From the NCBI GenBank assembly GCA_002710135.1, contig PAOY01000032.1, positions 1 through 60,424 on the forward strand: a DNA stretch of 60,424 nt, written 5' to 3'. A model generated the notes under the pieces. That model worked only from the letters and a program-made list of their open reading frames with translations, was not told the origin of the DNA and searched no databases. Positions within the stretch are counted from its first letter, which is position 1. Each line of letters starts with the position of its first letter. Positions 1 to 10,663 of this stretch are shown piece after piece. The DNA comes from Dehalococcoidia bacterium (GTDB lineage Bacteria; Chloroflexota; Dehalococcoidia; Lucifugimonadales; Lucifugimonadaceae). Both the position numbers and the translations under genes were made by a program.

Positions 1-1
1 A

Positions 2-601
2 CTACACGACGTTCATGAAAGAATACCTCCTATACTAGGAGTGTGGTTTGCAAAAGAAGTTGAAAAATATCAGCTGTTTTTTTTAGAAGATCTATTTAGT
101 CCTGAAGATAATGAGTATTTCAAAATGGTTAGAAATCAAACCTCTACCCCAATTGCAATGGGAGAATTATATAGCTCTCCACATGAGATAATTCCAATGT
201 TAAAAGATAGATTGATAGATTTTATAAGAATTCATATTTCTGACATAGGGGGAATCTCTCCTGCAAAAAAAATTGCTGCTATGGGCGAAATAATGGGAGT
301 AAGAACTGCGTGGCATGGACCGGGAGATACCTCTCCAGTTGGGCATGCGGCTAATTTAGCATTAGACTTAAGTTGCTATAACTTTGGCATTCAAGAATAT
401 TCAATTTTCGGTGAAAATACTAAAGAAGTTTTCCCCGGTTGCCCTGAAGTAAAAAAAGGTATGATGTGGCCTAATGATAAACCTGGCCTTGGAATTGACA
501 TAGATGAGAAACTAGCTGAAAAATTTCCTCTCAAAGAAAGAGAATACGGCGGAGCATGGGATACAGTAAGAAGAGCAGATGGATCTATGGTAAAACCTTA
601 G
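2..601 (+). CDS. Enolase-superfamily sugar-acid dehydratase (mannonate dehydratase/RspA-like), 5' truncated by window edge
   Basis: The reading frame is open from the first bases of the window, so the N-terminal capping domain lies outside it and 199 C-terminal residues are visible. The barrel fragment carries the enolase-superfamily signs: a glutamate in FFLEDLF, a second in AMGELYSS, and a [14 protein letters not shown] stretch whose histidine matches the catalytic His of the ManD/RspA subgroup. Family members dehydrate acid sugars such as D-mannonate or D-gluconate using Mg2+. The fragment does not fix the substrate. It converges on the next gene, and the two stop codons overlap by 4 bp (598-601). 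Assignment to the superfamily is firm; the mannonate label is inference. Confidence 0.85.
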   Translation, partial: LHDVHERIPPILGVWFAKEVEKYQLFFLEDLFSPEDNEYFKMVRNQTSTPIAMGELYSSPHEIIPMLKDRLIDFIRIHISDIGGISPAKKIAAMGEIMGVRTAWHGPGDTSPVGHAANLALDLSCYNFGIQEYSIFGENTKEVFPGCPEVKKGMMWPNDKPGLGIDIDEKLAEKFPLKEREYGGAWDTVRRADGSMVKP

Positions 602-2181
602 ACAAAATATCCATTAAGTTCTGTTACTTGTTTACCCTTTTCAAAAGCTAATTTTCCATTTACAAAAACTTTATATATTCCAGCAGATAAAACTTCAGGA
701 TCCTCAAATGTTGCCAAATCATTTATTTCATCAGAATTGAAAATAACTAAATCAGCAAAATTATTCTCTTTTATCTCGCCTCTATTCTTTATTCCTATTT
801 TGTCAGCAGGAAACTTAGTCATTCTATTAATTAATAGTTCAATAGGTATATTAAATCTTCTTCTCAATCTCCCTAATATTCTTGTAAAACATCCATAAGC
901 TCTTGGATGAATTGTTTGACCTGTTGGCACAGAATCAGATCCAACAAGATAATCAGGTCTTTGTAAAAGTTTCATTATATCTTCTTCAACCTGTCTCCAA
1001 GTTGAAATACTTGCAGGTGGAATTACTCTAAAACCACAATTTAATCTTGTCTTATACATTATGTCTAAAACATGTTGTATGGGAGATAAATTATCTTTTT
1101 TTGCGCCATCAACTACGCTTAATCCTGCATATTCATGCATATCTTCTCTACCTATTGATGTCCACATTGCACCTTCAATATCATGCCTAGGAGCATTCTT
1201 TAATAATTCTTTTTCCCAAAAATCTCTTTTTTTCTGATCTTCCAGTATAGACATAATGTTATCAATTCCACCAAGATGAAAATCTCCTGGAAAAAATATA
1301 AGAGGGATAGTACATCCCACAGGATAAGAATATGTCTCCATAGTAATATCTATACCTTCTTTTTTTGCTTTATCAATAGGCTCTAATAATGCATCAATTT
1401 GCCCAGCATTTTGTTCAACGGTTCTGTAATGCTCAACTACTAGTGAAACTTCTGATCTTCTAGCAACTTCGATAGCTTCTAGAATTCCACCATTCGCAAA
1501 AGCTCTATGCTTTTCATGGCTTCTTAGATGAACAGAATAAACTCTATTTTTTGATTTTGCGACTTTCGAAAGCTCAATTAGTTCTTCAGTACTTGAGAAT
1601 GTTTGAGGATAATAATCTAAACCTGTAGAAAATCCAGCAGCACCCTGCTCAAAAGATTCTTCTAATTTATATTTTGCTTTTTTTAATAATTCTCCTTCAA
1701 GGGGGATATCATTCATTCCAGTAAGATTTAATCTCAAAGGACCATGCCCGGCAAAAACAGCTACATTGATTTTACTTTTCTTATGATAGAATTTTTTTGC
1801 TGAATCAAAAGACGTTCCATCAAAATCTTCAGGCGGATGACCTAAAATTCCTGATAAATAATCTATGTGTTTCTTTGATTTAGATTTATCTAAAGGAACT
1901 ATACCAATTCCGTCTGGAGAAAGTATTTCTGTAGTAACACCTTGAGAAATACCATAAATATGTTGAGGATCTCTTAAGATATCAAAATCTGCATGAGAAT
2001 GAGTATCTATAAAACCAGGTGAAACACATAATCCTTCAGCATCAACAACAGTTTTAGCTTCCTGATCTTTTAAATCTCCAATAAATACTATTTTATCTCC
2101 CTTTATAGCAATATCTGATTTTTTAGGTTTATCACCTGTTCCATCAATTATATTTCCATTTTTAATAATTAAATCAAACAT
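598..2181 (-). CDS. N-acyl-D-amino-acid deacylase (D-aminoacylase) family amidohydrolase
   Basis: The 527-residue product opens with the typical amidohydrolase beta-sandwich segment ([13 protein letters not shown]), followed by [10 protein letters not shown], whose HxH pair binds the first metal. Later motifs are VEHYRTVEQ (metal histidine) and a VGSDSVPTG aspartate near the C-terminus. Family members hydrolyse N-acyl-D-amino acids or related cyclic amides, so a role in scavenging D-amino acids from peptidoglycan or dissolved organic matter is plausible but not shown. The ATG at 2181 is preferred to an in-frame TTG four codons upstream because a GGTGG ribosome-binding sequence lies just before it. 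No signal peptide is evident. It is divergent from leuS, with a short AT-rich spacer. Confidence 0.85.
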   Translation of the reverse strand: MFDLIIKNGNIIDGTGDKPKKSDIAIKGDKIVFIGDLKDQEAKTVVDAEGLCVSPGFIDTHSHADFDILRDPQHIYGISQGVTTEILSPDGIGIVPLDKSKSKKHIDYLSGILGHPPEDFDGTSFDSAKKFYHKKSKINVAVFAGHGPLRLNLTGMNDIPLEGELLKKAKYKLEESFEQGAAGFSTGLDYYPQTFSSTEELIELSKVAKSKNRVYSVHLRSHEKHRAFANGGILEAIEVARRSEVSLVVEHYRTVEQNAGQIDALLEPIDKAKKEGIDITMETYSYPVGCTIPLIFFPGDFHLGGIDNIMSILEDQKKRDFWEKELLKNAPRHDIEGAMWTSIGREDMHEYAGLSVVDGAKKDNLSPIQHVLDIMYKTRLNCGFRVIPPASISTWRQVEEDIMKLLQRPDYLVGSDSVPTGQTIHPRAYGCFTRILGRLRRRFNIPIELLINRMTKFPADKIGIKNRGEIKENNFADLVIFNSDEINDLATFEDPEVLSAGIYKVFVNGKLAFEKGKQVTELNGYFV

Positions 2182-2255
2182 TCTATCCACCAAAGTTAAA
2201 ATTTTAAATAATCCATTTATACTATATTACATAAGAAAATAAACAATTATAAATA

Positions 2256-4703
2256 ATGCTTAAAGAAGAAAATTCTAACTCAGAGCCATACAAGCCAAGC
2301 GATGTTGAAAAAAAATGGCAAGATATTTGGAAAAAAGAAGATATTTATAAAACTTCTGATAGTGTTGAGTCGAAAAAAAACTGGTATGCATTATCAATGT
2401 TTCCTTATCCATCAGGAGATCTTCATATAGGGCATTGGTTTGCATTTGCACCAGCGGATGCTCATGCAAGATTCAAAAGACTTGAAGGTTATAATGTAAT
2501 GCATCCTCAAGGCTTTGATGCATTTGGATTGCCCGCAGAAAATGCTGCTATAAAAAGAAATATAAATCCTAAAAAATGGACTTTTGATAATATTCAAAAT
2601 ATGCAAAAACAGTTCGATATGATGGGGAATTCATATGACTGGAGCAGGAAATTGGTAACATGTACTCCCGATTATTATAAATGGAATCAAAAGTTTTTCA
2701 TCGAAATGTATAAGAACAAATTAGCATACAGAAAAAATGGTCCTGTATGGTGGGATCCTGTTGATCAAACAACCCTTGCAAACGAACAAGTTGTTGATGG
2801 AAAGTCTGAAAGATCTGGAGCTGAAGTTATAAAAAAAATGATGCCACAGTGGTATTTCAAAATAACAGATTATGCTGAAGAATTACTTAATATGGATGAT
2901 CTAGAGTGGCCTGAAAAAATAAAACAAATGCAAAAAAATTGGATAGGAAAGTCTGAAGGAGGTACAATAGACTTTCAAATTGAAGGGTCATCAGAAAAAA
3001 TTAGTACATTCACAACAAGAATTGATACACTTTTTGGAGTTACATTTTTAGTTCTAGCTCCAGAGCATCCTGCGATAAAAAAATTAAATTTGGAAAAAAA
3101 TGATGATGTAAAGAATTATATTTTGAATTCACAAAAACTATCTGAAATAGACAGAACTTCTACAGTTAGAGAAAAAACTGGAGTAAAGACAGATATTTAT
3201 TGTATAAATCCAATAAATCAGGAAAAAATTCCTGTGTTTATTGGAGATTACGTTCTTGCGTCATATGGTACAGGAGCGGTAATGGGAGTTCCTGCTCATG
3301 ATCAAAGAGATTTTATTTTTGCTAAGAAATATAACCTTCAAATAAGACTTGTTATATCTCCAGACGGATCGCATAACATTGAATTAAATAATGCATATAC
3401 GGATAATGGAACTCTTGTTAATTCAGGTGATTTTGATGGAATGAATAACACAGAAGCAAAAATAAATATTGCAAATTTAATTGAAAACAAAAATGTAGGT
3501 AAAAAAACAATTACTTATCATATACGTGATTGGTTGATTTCAAGACAAAGATATTGGGGAACTCCTATACCAATGTTTTATGATGAAAATGATGAAATTA
3601 TTCCTGTTGATGAAGAATTTTTACCTGTAGTTTTGCCTGACGTAAAGGAATTTATGCCTACTGGTCAATCTCCGCTTACTTTGGATGAAAATTTTCTTTA
3701 CTTTGATCATCCAAAATTTGGAAGACTAAGAAGAGAAACTGATACTATGGACACCTTCATGGATTCATCATGGTATCACCTTAGGTTCACTAGTCCCGGT
3801 GAATTAGATTCACCTTTCGACAGACAAAAGGTCAATAATTGGTCTCCTGTTGATCAGTATATGGGAGGAGCTGAGCATGCAGTTATGCATTTGTTATACG
3901 CAAGGTTTTTTAATAAAGTTCTTAGAGATTTGGGTTATTTGAATTTTGACGAGCCATATAAAAGATTGTTCAATCAAGGAGTAATGCTTGCAAGGCATAT
4001 GAAAATTTCTAAAAGAAATAACCCGTTAAATCCTGAACCCTTAGTTAAGCAATATGGAGCTGACTCTGTAAGAGCATACTTAATGTTTTTAGGGCCTTGG
4101 GATAGAGGTGGAGACTGGTCTGATTCTGGAATAAATGGAGTGTATAGATGGTTACATAGGATATGGGATTTGGCTAATTTTAAATATAAAGAAAAGGATT
4201 TAGATAAAGAAGAATCTAAAAATTTAATTCAAATAAGTAATATAACTACAAAAAATGTATTGCATGACATGAACAACTTTAAGTACAACACAACAATTGC
4301 CTCTTTGATGGAATACACAAACTTTCTATCTAAAATAAGAAGTAATGGACGAGTCTCTAAATCAGATTGGATAGATGCATTAAAAAGACTTCTAATACAC
4401 TTATCTCCAATTTGTCCTCATATTTCTGAGGAACTTTGGGAAAAATTAGGTCATAAAAATTCAGTTCATCTCCAGCAAAACCCAACTTATACTGAGAATC
4501 TTATAGAAAAATCAAGCTTTACACTAATAATCCAAGTCAATGGAAAGCTTAGAGACCAAGTTGAAATGCAAAAAAACACAAATATTGAAGAAATAAAGTC
4601 ATATTTAAATCAATCTGAAAAATTAAAAAAATATATTTCTGGAAAAGAAATAATAAAAGAAATTTATATTGAAAATAAATTAATCAATTTAGTTGTTAGA
4701 TAA
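2256..4703 (+). CDS. leuS: Leucyl-tRNA synthetase
   Basis: This 815-residue class I synthetase charges tRNA-Leu in the cytoplasm. The HIGH motif is exact (residues 57-60, in FPYPSGDLHIGHWFAF). The CP1 editing domain follows, with TTRIDTLFGVTFLVLAPEHP and the GTGAVMGVPAHDQRDF region. The catalytic domain resumes with DTMDTFMDSSWY. The usual KMSKSRGN loop is altered to KISKRNN (K583 to N589), one residue shorter than usual. A tRNA-binding anticodon domain and a C-terminal VNGKLRDQVE segment complete it. The 3' end overlaps the convergent NHL-repeat gene by 15 bp. Length and domain order are normal for bacterial LeuRS. Confidence 0.97.
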   Translation: MLKEENSNSEPYKPSDVEKKWQDIWKKEDIYKTSDSVESKKNWYALSMFPYPSGDLHIGHWFAFAPADAHARFKRLEGYNVMHPQGFDAFGLPAENAAIKRNINPKKWTFDNIQNMQKQFDMMGNSYDWSRKLVTCTPDYYKWNQKFFIEMYKNKLAYRKNGPVWWDPVDQTTLANEQVVDGKSERSGAEVIKKMMPQWYFKITDYAEELLNMDDLEWPEKIKQMQKNWIGKSEGGTIDFQIEGSSEKISTFTTRIDTLFGVTFLVLAPEHPAIKKLNLEKNDDVKNYILNSQKLSEIDRTSTVREKTGVKTDIYCINPINQEKIPVFIGDYVLASYGTGAVMGVPAHDQRDFIFAKKYNLQIRLVISPDGSHNIELNNAYTDNGTLVNSGDFDGMNNTEAKINIANLIENKNVGKKTITYHIRDWLISRQRYWGTPIPMFYDENDEIIPVDEEFLPVVLPDVKEFMPTGQSPLTLDENFLYFDHPKFGRLRRETDTMDTFMDSSWYHLRFTSPGELDSPFDRQKVNNWSPVDQYMGGAEHAVMHLLYARFFNKVLRDLGYLNFDEPYKRLFNQGVMLARHMKISKRNNPLNPEPLVKQYGADSVRAYLMFLGPWDRGGDWSDSGINGVYRWLHRIWDLANFKYKEKDLDKEESKNLIQISNITTKNVLHDMNNFKYNTTIASLMEYTNFLSKIRSNGRVSKSDWIDALKRLLIHLSPICPHISEELWEKLGHKNSVHLQQNPTYTENLIEKSSFTLIIQVNGKLRDQVEMQKNTNIEEIKSYLNQSEKLKKYISGKEIIKEIYIENKLINLVVR

Positions 4704-5681
4704 TGGTTCCCACACTCTAAAACTTGTCATTTCTCTGGGAGGAGAAAGAGTCCTTCCTACTTCAACATACGAGACTTCGGCAACAAATATTCTGCCATTA
4801 GAGTCTACTGAAATGGAGTGAGGCCATAAAAATTGATCTGCTTCTTCGCCTGGCAGTTCAGATCCTAGTCTTTGAATTAATTCGCCTTGTTTATTCCATA
4901 TCCCTACTGAATGCCCTAAATTTTTCACACCTTCCTGTACGGGAGGAGGACCCTGTTCTGCTATATAAATATTTCCATTATTATCAGAAGTTACGGCAGT
5001 AGCTTTATGAACATTCCATTCTTTAATAAATTCTCCTGAAGTAGAAAAAATTTGCACTCTATGATTTTCTCTATCGCAAACTATTAGCTCCTCTTCACTG
5101 ATCATACATAAATTATGAGGAAGTGAGAATTGACCAGGTTGCGTACCTGATTCCCCCCAACTCTTTATATGATTTCCTTCTGAATCATAGTGATGTATCC
5201 TTGAGTTCCCATAACCATCAGATATAAAAATATCTCCGTTAGCCTTATTTATTGTAATATCAGTAGGTCTATTAAAAGGCGCGCCACTTTCTCTTTCAGA
5301 AGGATTGCCATCACCCAAAGAAAATTGTAATTCTAAAGATTGATTAAATTTATAAATTTTATGACCACTGTCATCAACACACCAAATATTATCATCATAA
5401 TCTAGAAGAATTGAATGAGGCCTTACAAACCTAGATCCTGCCCATGTTTGAAGCTTATAATCAATTTTTATAGATTCTACTTTTATTTTTCCATAAGGAT
5501 CATCATTACCCCAAGACTTAATCAAATCACCATTTTTATCAAAAATTAATAAAGGAACATTTCCTCTATTAAAAATATAAACGTTATCATTACTATCTAC
5601 TGAAACGCTTGTTGCTTCTCTTAGCCATATTCCATGAGGAATTTTCGCCCAAAATTTTACTGGTTTGTATTTTTTATTCAT
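4689..5681 (-). CDS. NHL-repeat beta-propeller protein
   Basis: The product has 330 residues and several tandem NHL-type blades. Recognisable repeat cores are RPHSILLDYDDNIW, RPTDITINKANGDIF, LPHNLCMISEEELIV and WPHSISVDSNGRIFVAE. NHL propellers of this length occur as peptidylamidoglycolate-lyase-like proteins or as binding scaffolds. The repeats are near 45-50 residues apart and fill the chain, so a six-bladed propeller is likely. There is no clear signal peptide or membrane segment. The gene lies between recG and the 3' end of leuS, which it overlaps, and neither neighbour points to a function. The fold is confident; the activity is unknown. Confidence 0.8.
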   Translation of the reverse strand: MNKKYKPVKFWAKIPHGIWLREATSVSVDSNDNVYIFNRGNVPLLIFDKNGDLIKSWGNDDPYGKIKVESIKIDYKLQTWAGSRFVRPHSILLDYDDNIWCVDDSGHKIYKFNQSLELQFSLGDGNPSERESGAPFNRPTDITINKANGDIFISDGYGNSRIHHYDSEGNHIKSWGESGTQPGQFSLPHNLCMISEEELIVCDRENHRVQIFSTSGEFIKEWNVHKATAVTSDNNGNIYIAEQGPPPVQEGVKNLGHSVGIWNKQGELIQRLGSELPGEEADQFLWPHSISVDSNGRIFVAEVSYVEVGRTLSPPREMTSFRVWEPLSNN

Positions 5682-5700
5682 AATTTGTTTATATTACAAT

Positions 5701-8082
5701 TTATCCAAAATTTATATCAGCTGTAGCAGGGTTCTTTAGGGCTTTTTTAATTTTTGAATGAGTGGTTAAATTTGGATCTTGATTTATTATTTTTTCAACT
5801 TCTACATTGACATCCTTTATCAAGTCTAAGTCTAATGGATCTGCAATCTTATACTCAGATGACCAACCACTTTGTTTAGTCTTATCTATTTCTCCAGGAC
5901 CTCTTATTTTGAGATCTTCCTCTGAAAGCTTAAATCCATCGTTAGTTTTAACTAAAACTTCCATCCTTTTTGCAGTTAATTCATTAATTTCATCAGAAGA
6001 AACAATTATACATTTTGATTCTTTTTCTCCTCTTCCTACTCTACCTCTTAATTGATGAAGCTGAGAAATACCAAATCTCTCAGCAGAATTAATAACTATA
6101 AGAGTTGCATTTGGGATATCAACACCTACTTCAATTATAGGAGTTGTCACTAAAATATCTACTTCTCCATCTCTTAGCTTATCCATTATTTTATGTTTTT
6201 CTTCCATTTTCATTCTTCCATGTAAAAGCATAATATTAAACTTTGATAATTTACTAAGTTTTAATTTTTCAAACTCTTGAGTTACTGAAGATACTTCAAT
6301 TTTTTCTGAGGTGTCAATATGAGGACAAACATAAAAAACTTGAGATCCTAATTTTATTTCTTTTTCTACGTTATTTATAATTTCGTCAAATTGATTATTT
6401 TTCATCCAAAAAGTTTGAACATCTCTTTTTCTATTTGGCATCGTCTTAATAGTGGATAAAGATAAATCTCCATAAAGAGTCATACTCAATGTCCTTGGGA
6501 TTGGAGTTGCGGACATAGCCAGTAGATTGGGAATAGGGTTTCGTTTTAGTAATAAGTTTCTTTGCTCTACTCCAAATCTTTGTTGCTCATCAATCACAAT
6601 TAGGCCAGATAGATTTTTTGATATTTTTTCTTGCAGCAATGCATGAGTTCCAATAACTATATCTACCTCATTATTCATTATCATCGCCCTAGTCTTATCT
6701 TTGATTTTCTGATTCAATGAACCTGTTAATAAAGCTATTTTAATTTTTTTATTTATCTCACAAACTCTTATATTTTCATCATTTCCAAACTCTATTGAGG
6801 CGTTAATCAAATCAGATAAATTTAAAAAATGTTGCTCTGCCAAAACTTCTGTAGGAGCTAGTAAAATCCCTTGTTTATTTTCCATTGCACTACATAATAA
6901 AGAAATTAAGGCTATGATTGTTTTACCTGATACTACTTCCCCTTGAAGTAATCTTGCCATAGGAAGATTAGAAGAAAGATCATTTTTAATTTGTTCAAGA
7001 GTTGTTTTTTGATCTTTGGTTAAGTTGAAAGGAAGTAAATTAATTATATTTTTATAGTTTTCATTGAAAGATTCAAATTTGTATGAAGAAATATTTTTTT
7101 CTCTTTGTTTTTTTCTATACTTAACAGAAATCTGATTCTCAAAAACTTCATGGAAAGCAAAACTTCGAGAAGCTTTATCTCTTTCATCAATATTCTTTGA
7201 AAAATGTAATTTTTTTATTGAATCTCTTAAAGAAAAAAGACTATTTCTTTGAAGAACATCCTCTGGAATAAAATCTTCAAATTTTTCCAAAACTTTGGAT
7301 TTTATTGCACTAGAAATTCTTGTTTTGATTACTTCCTGGGATAATTTTTCAGTTGAATGATAAATAGGCTGAAGATAATCAAATCTCCTGATATTTGTGT
7401 CAAACAATTCATAATCGGGATTATTAAATTGTAAAGAATTTCTAAATCTTTTTACTAATCCAGCTAAAGCTATTTTTTGACCTACCTTAAACTTTTTTAC
7501 TAAAAATGCCATATTGAAAAATGTAGCTGTAATTGATCCTGAATCATCAGATACAATAATTTGTGGAGCATTCATTCTTTTGATTAATAATTTTTTTGTA
7601 ACAGTGCCTACTATCGTAGCTTCCTCATTTTCTTTCAAATTTTTTATTGATTTTTTGGCTGTGTAGTCTTTATATCTAAATGGAAAATGAAGCACTAAAT
7701 CCCCAAGATTAAAAATCCCTAAATTAGAAAATTTCATTACGTTTCTTTTTTCCATAAAAGGAAGTTGGTCTAAAGGAGTTTCTAATGGCAAATTTTTTAA
7801 AAGCAATTCGTGAGAAATCTTTTCTTCAATAATTTTTATTTCATAAAAAATTTTTGATAAAAGATTTTTAACCCATATATGTCTCTCGCCTATTCCTAAA
7901 TTTTTATAATTTCTTGATCTCATTGGATAAACATCTCTAATCCAATCTAAATCACTGTATGAATTTTGAATAAAATTGTCTATTCCAAGTTCAATTGATT
8001 GATCATTCAGGCCTAAATCATATTCTTGCGAAAGAATAGAAGACAAAATCTTAAGCCTATTTACTTTCTTTGAAGAATCCAA
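5701..8082 (-). CDS. recG: ATP-dependent DNA helicase RecG
   Basis: RecG remodels stalled replication forks and Holliday junctions. The 793-residue protein has an N-terminal wedge/OB region (IVGTVTKKLLIKRMNAPQ), then superfamily 2 helicase motifs: LLQGEVVSGKT (motif I), IDEQQRFGVEQR (motif II), MSATPIPRTLSMT (motif III), TTPIIEVGVDIPNA and QLRGRVGRGE (motifs V and VI). Motif I departs from the usual GDVGSGKT by D-to-E and G-to-V changes but keeps GxxxxGKT. About 110 residues precede the wedge domain, as in longer RecG proteins of Chloroflexota and Firmicutes. It is followed upstream by fakB with a 4-bp gap, so it is probably the last gene of a fakA-fakB-recG transcript. Confidence 0.96.
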   Translation of the reverse strand: MDSSKKVNRLKILSSILSQEYDLGLNDQSIELGIDNFIQNSYSDLDWIRDVYPMRSRNYKNLGIGERHIWVKNLLSKIFYEIKIIEEKISHELLLKNLPLETPLDQLPFMEKRNVMKFSNLGIFNLGDLVLHFPFRYKDYTAKKSIKNLKENEEATIVGTVTKKLLIKRMNAPQIIVSDDSGSITATFFNMAFLVKKFKVGQKIALAGLVKRFRNSLQFNNPDYELFDTNIRRFDYLQPIYHSTEKLSQEVIKTRISSAIKSKVLEKFEDFIPEDVLQRNSLFSLRDSIKKLHFSKNIDERDKASRSFAFHEVFENQISVKYRKKQREKNISSYKFESFNENYKNIINLLPFNLTKDQKTTLEQIKNDLSSNLPMARLLQGEVVSGKTIIALISLLCSAMENKQGILLAPTEVLAEQHFLNLSDLINASIEFGNDENIRVCEINKKIKIALLTGSLNQKIKDKTRAMIMNNEVDIVIGTHALLQEKISKNLSGLIVIDEQQRFGVEQRNLLLKRNPIPNLLAMSATPIPRTLSMTLYGDLSLSTIKTMPNRKRDVQTFWMKNNQFDEIINNVEKEIKLGSQVFYVCPHIDTSEKIEVSSVTQEFEKLKLSKLSKFNIMLLHGRMKMEEKHKIMDKLRDGEVDILVTTPIIEVGVDIPNATLIVINSAERFGISQLHQLRGRVGRGEKESKCIIVSSDEINELTAKRMEVLVKTNDGFKLSEEDLKIRGPGEIDKTKQSGWSSEYKIADPLDLDLIKDVNVEVEKIINQDPNLTTHSKIKKALKNPATADINFG

Positions 8083-8086
8083 TTAT

Positions 8087-8923
8087 TTACTCCGAAGAAA
8101 TAAATCCTACTCCAAAAGATCCAGGACCAAGATGAGTCCCTACGACCGGCCCAAATTCAGCAATAATTATATTTTTTGAATCAACGATTTGTGATGCTTT
8201 ATCTTTTAGTAAATTGGCTCTTTCTGAATGATTTGCATGAACTATAAAAAGGGTTTTTATTTTATGATTTTTTAATTCTTCAACAATAAAATCCATTCCT
8301 TTTACTAATGTTCTAGCCTTACCAACAGATTGAATTTCACCATCTACTGCGCCTAAAATAGGCTTAATCTTTAGAAGTGATCCAATGAACTCTCGTGCTT
8401 TTCCAATCCTACCACCTTTAGCAAGATATTCAAGAGTGGGAACTAAACCCATAAACTTTGCATTGGGTATTAGCTTTTCTGATTCCTCTATTAAATTTTC
8501 AAAGGATTTCCCTTCTTGATTTAACTCAGCTAGTTTGTATATTATCGCACCTAAACCTAGAGTTCCGTTCATACTATCAATGACTTTTATATTTTCATTA
8601 CCTATTTCTTTTTGTGCTTGTAATGCTGAGCTATATGTAGCACTAAGCTTTCCTGATATATGAACTGAAATTATTGAATCATGAGTTTTCAGTAATTTTT
8701 CATAAGTTTCAACAAATCTTCCAACTGATGGCTGTGAGGTCTGAGGATGAATTTCTGATGAACTTAATTTTTCAAAAAACGCATCCGGTTTTATATCAAT
8801 TCCATCTAAAAATGTTTCTTCACCAAAATGTACATTTAAAGGGATTACTGTAATGTTTTTTTCTTTTACTACATTATTTGGCAAATCACATGTACTGTCT
8901 GTTACTATTGCTATTTTTGACAT
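8087..8923 (-). CDS. fakB: DegV-family fatty-acid-binding protein (FakB)
   Basis: The 278-residue product begins with IVTDSTCDLP, the DegV signature, and contains HISGKLSATYSSALQAQ and a C-terminal GPVVGTHLGPGSFGVGF glycine-rich segment. DegV/FakB proteins bind a free fatty acid and present it to the fatty acid kinase FakA, which forms acyl-phosphate for phospholipid synthesis. The immediately upstream gene encodes FakA, 9 bp away and in the same direction, which supports this role. Chain-length preference cannot be read from sequence. Length and termini are normal for the family. Confidence 0.93.
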   Translation of the reverse strand: MSKIAIVTDSTCDLPNNVVKEKNITVIPLNVHFGEETFLDGIDIKPDAFFEKLSSSEIHPQTSQPSVGRFVETYEKLLKTHDSIISVHISGKLSATYSSALQAQKEIGNENIKVIDSMNGTLGLGAIIYKLAELNQEGKSFENLIEESEKLIPNAKFMGLVPTLEYLAKGGRIGKAREFIGSLLKIKPILGAVDGEIQSVGKARTLVKGMDFIVEELKNHKIKTLFIVHANHSERANLLKDKASQIVDSKNIIIAEFGPVVGTHLGPGSFGVGFISSE

Positions 8924-8932
8924 TTTCTAAAC

Positions 8933-10573
8933 CTATTCTCCTAGTATGAAATAATTATAGTATGGCTGATTGCCTTCTACAATCGTTAATTCATTATCAT
9001 TGTTTTTTTCATAAAAAGATTCTTCTAAATTTTTATGGTCATGTTCAATAGAATCATGACCTACTATTACTGTTAGAATTTCATTTCTATTAGACATATC
9101 ACTTAACAAAAATTCTAGTGATTTTTGAGGATTATCAAATGAATCTAAAATTTCATCATTTAGAATAGCAATATATTGATCCTTCTTAATTTGCTTTCCA
9201 GAAATTTTTACATCTCTTGTAGATTTAGTTATGGACGCTTCTTCAATTGAAGAAATCCCTTTTTTCATTGTTGATATGTTTTCATCTAGAGTTTTAGAAT
9301 CATCAAAATATACTAAACTTGAAATACCTTGCTGTATTGATTTTGTTTCTAAAATCCCTAAGCCTTCTCTGCCAGAAATTTCAATTAATTTTTTTACAGT
9401 TACTAAAATATTTGGATTATTAGGAAGTATAATTATATTTTTAGATTTTATATTTTCAATTACTTCTAAAATATCATTAATACTTGGGCTCTTTTTAGGA
9501 CCCCCAATTAAAACATGCATTGGATTTCCTGCAGTTTCATTAAAAATATTTATTATTCCTTTACCTTCGCATATTGAAAGAATAGATGTATTTATTTTTT
9601 TATAATCTTTTTGAGAATCAATTATCTCTTTTGTCTGCTCGTCCATATTCTGTATAAAAATATTTTCAACTACACCTATTTTTTTTGCGTATTCGATTAT
9701 AGGGTTAGTTTCTAAAACATGTATGTGTATTTTCATAAGAGATGAATCTCCTGTGATGACAGCAGATTTACCATATTCAGGAATAATTTCTCTGTGTTTT
9801 GAAATATCCATATTGTCACCTTTTACAGTAAAAACAGTACAGTTTCCCCATTCTATCTCTTCTGATTCATCATAAAAATCTTTAGAGACAGAGTCTGATA
9901 ATCCAGAAATCATTTCAAGATAAACTTCGTTGAGCTTTTTTTCTATATCGTCTTGATTAATGTAAATAGTAGAAAGGAACCATGCATTAATCATCATTGC
10001 AAACCCTAATCCACCAGAGTCAACCACATCTGCTTCTCTCAGGATTTCCAACTTATTTGGAGTTTCTTTTACAGATTTTATTGATTGATCAGAAAGTTCT
10101 CTCAAAAAATCTGATAAATTTTTAGAAGATTCACATTTTTCAATTGCTTTTGATCCAAGATCTTCATAAATACTCAGGAGAGTACCTTCAACAGGATTGG
10201 GGAGAGATTCTCTAGTAGTCCTAGCAGCATTAACAAATCCATCTGCTAATGTCCCAAAGGATAAAATTTTATTTCTTTTATATGCAGATAACAAACCAAG
10301 GAAAAATTGAGATAAGATTACACCTGAGTTACCCCTTGCCTCCATCAATGAAGAATTTTTTAACGCCAATAAAAAATCTTCAACATTCATATCATCCTCG
10401 AAACTCAAATCTAAACTTTTCATTGTAAGGAGCATGTTAGTACCAGTATCTCCATCAGGAACAGGAAAAACATTTAATTTATTTATTTTTTCTTTATATA
10501 AATTCAAGCAAAAAATAAAATTATTAATTCCTAAAATAAGCTTTTCGAGAGAAATCTCTTTATTTGTGTTCAT
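8933..10573 (-). CDS. fakA: Fatty acid kinase FakA (DhaL domain/YloV family)
   Basis: The 546-residue protein starts with a DhaL-type kinase domain: NVFPVPDGDTGTNMLLTM holds the Mg2+-binding aspartates, and ARGNSGVILSQF and EADVVDSGGLGFAMM are the other nucleotide-site signatures. The middle domain contains GDSSLMKIHIHV, and the C-terminal DegV-like YloV domain includes NPNILVTVKKL. FakA phosphorylates fatty acids delivered by FakB, which is encoded directly downstream. The neighbourhood rpmB-fakA-fakB-recG resembles the conserved rpmB-yloU-yloV-recG region of Firmicutes, except that no yloU/Asp23 gene is present. Confidence 0.94.
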   Translation of the reverse strand: MNTNKEISLEKLILGINNFIFCLNLYKEKINKLNVFPVPDGDTGTNMLLTMKSLDLSFEDDMNVEDFLLALKNSSLMEARGNSGVILSQFFLGLLSAYKRNKILSFGTLADGFVNAARTTRESLPNPVEGTLLSIYEDLGSKAIEKCESSKNLSDFLRELSDQSIKSVKETPNKLEILREADVVDSGGLGFAMMINAWFLSTIYINQDDIEKKLNEVYLEMISGLSDSVSKDFYDESEEIEWGNCTVFTVKGDNMDISKHREIIPEYGKSAVITGDSSLMKIHIHVLETNPIIEYAKKIGVVENIFIQNMDEQTKEIIDSQKDYKKINTSILSICEGKGIINIFNETAGNPMHVLIGGPKKSPSINDILEVIENIKSKNIIILPNNPNILVTVKKLIEISGREGLGILETKSIQQGISSLVYFDDSKTLDENISTMKKGISSIEEASITKSTRDVKISGKQIKKDQYIAILNDEILDSFDNPQKSLEFLLSDMSNRNEILTVIVGHDSIEHDHKNLEESFYEKNNDNELTIVEGNQPYYNYFILGE

Positions 10574-10663
10574 AAAATAATATTTCGGATTATAAGATTG
10601 AATGATAAACTATAGTCGTAAAAAAAAAAATAATTTAAATAATAAATTTACCGAGAGAGAAAA

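Noticed and set aside
9231-9605. A 124-aa plus-strand frame opposite fakA
   Set aside because: It is antisense to conserved YloV sequence and has no recognisable motifs; a shadow frame.
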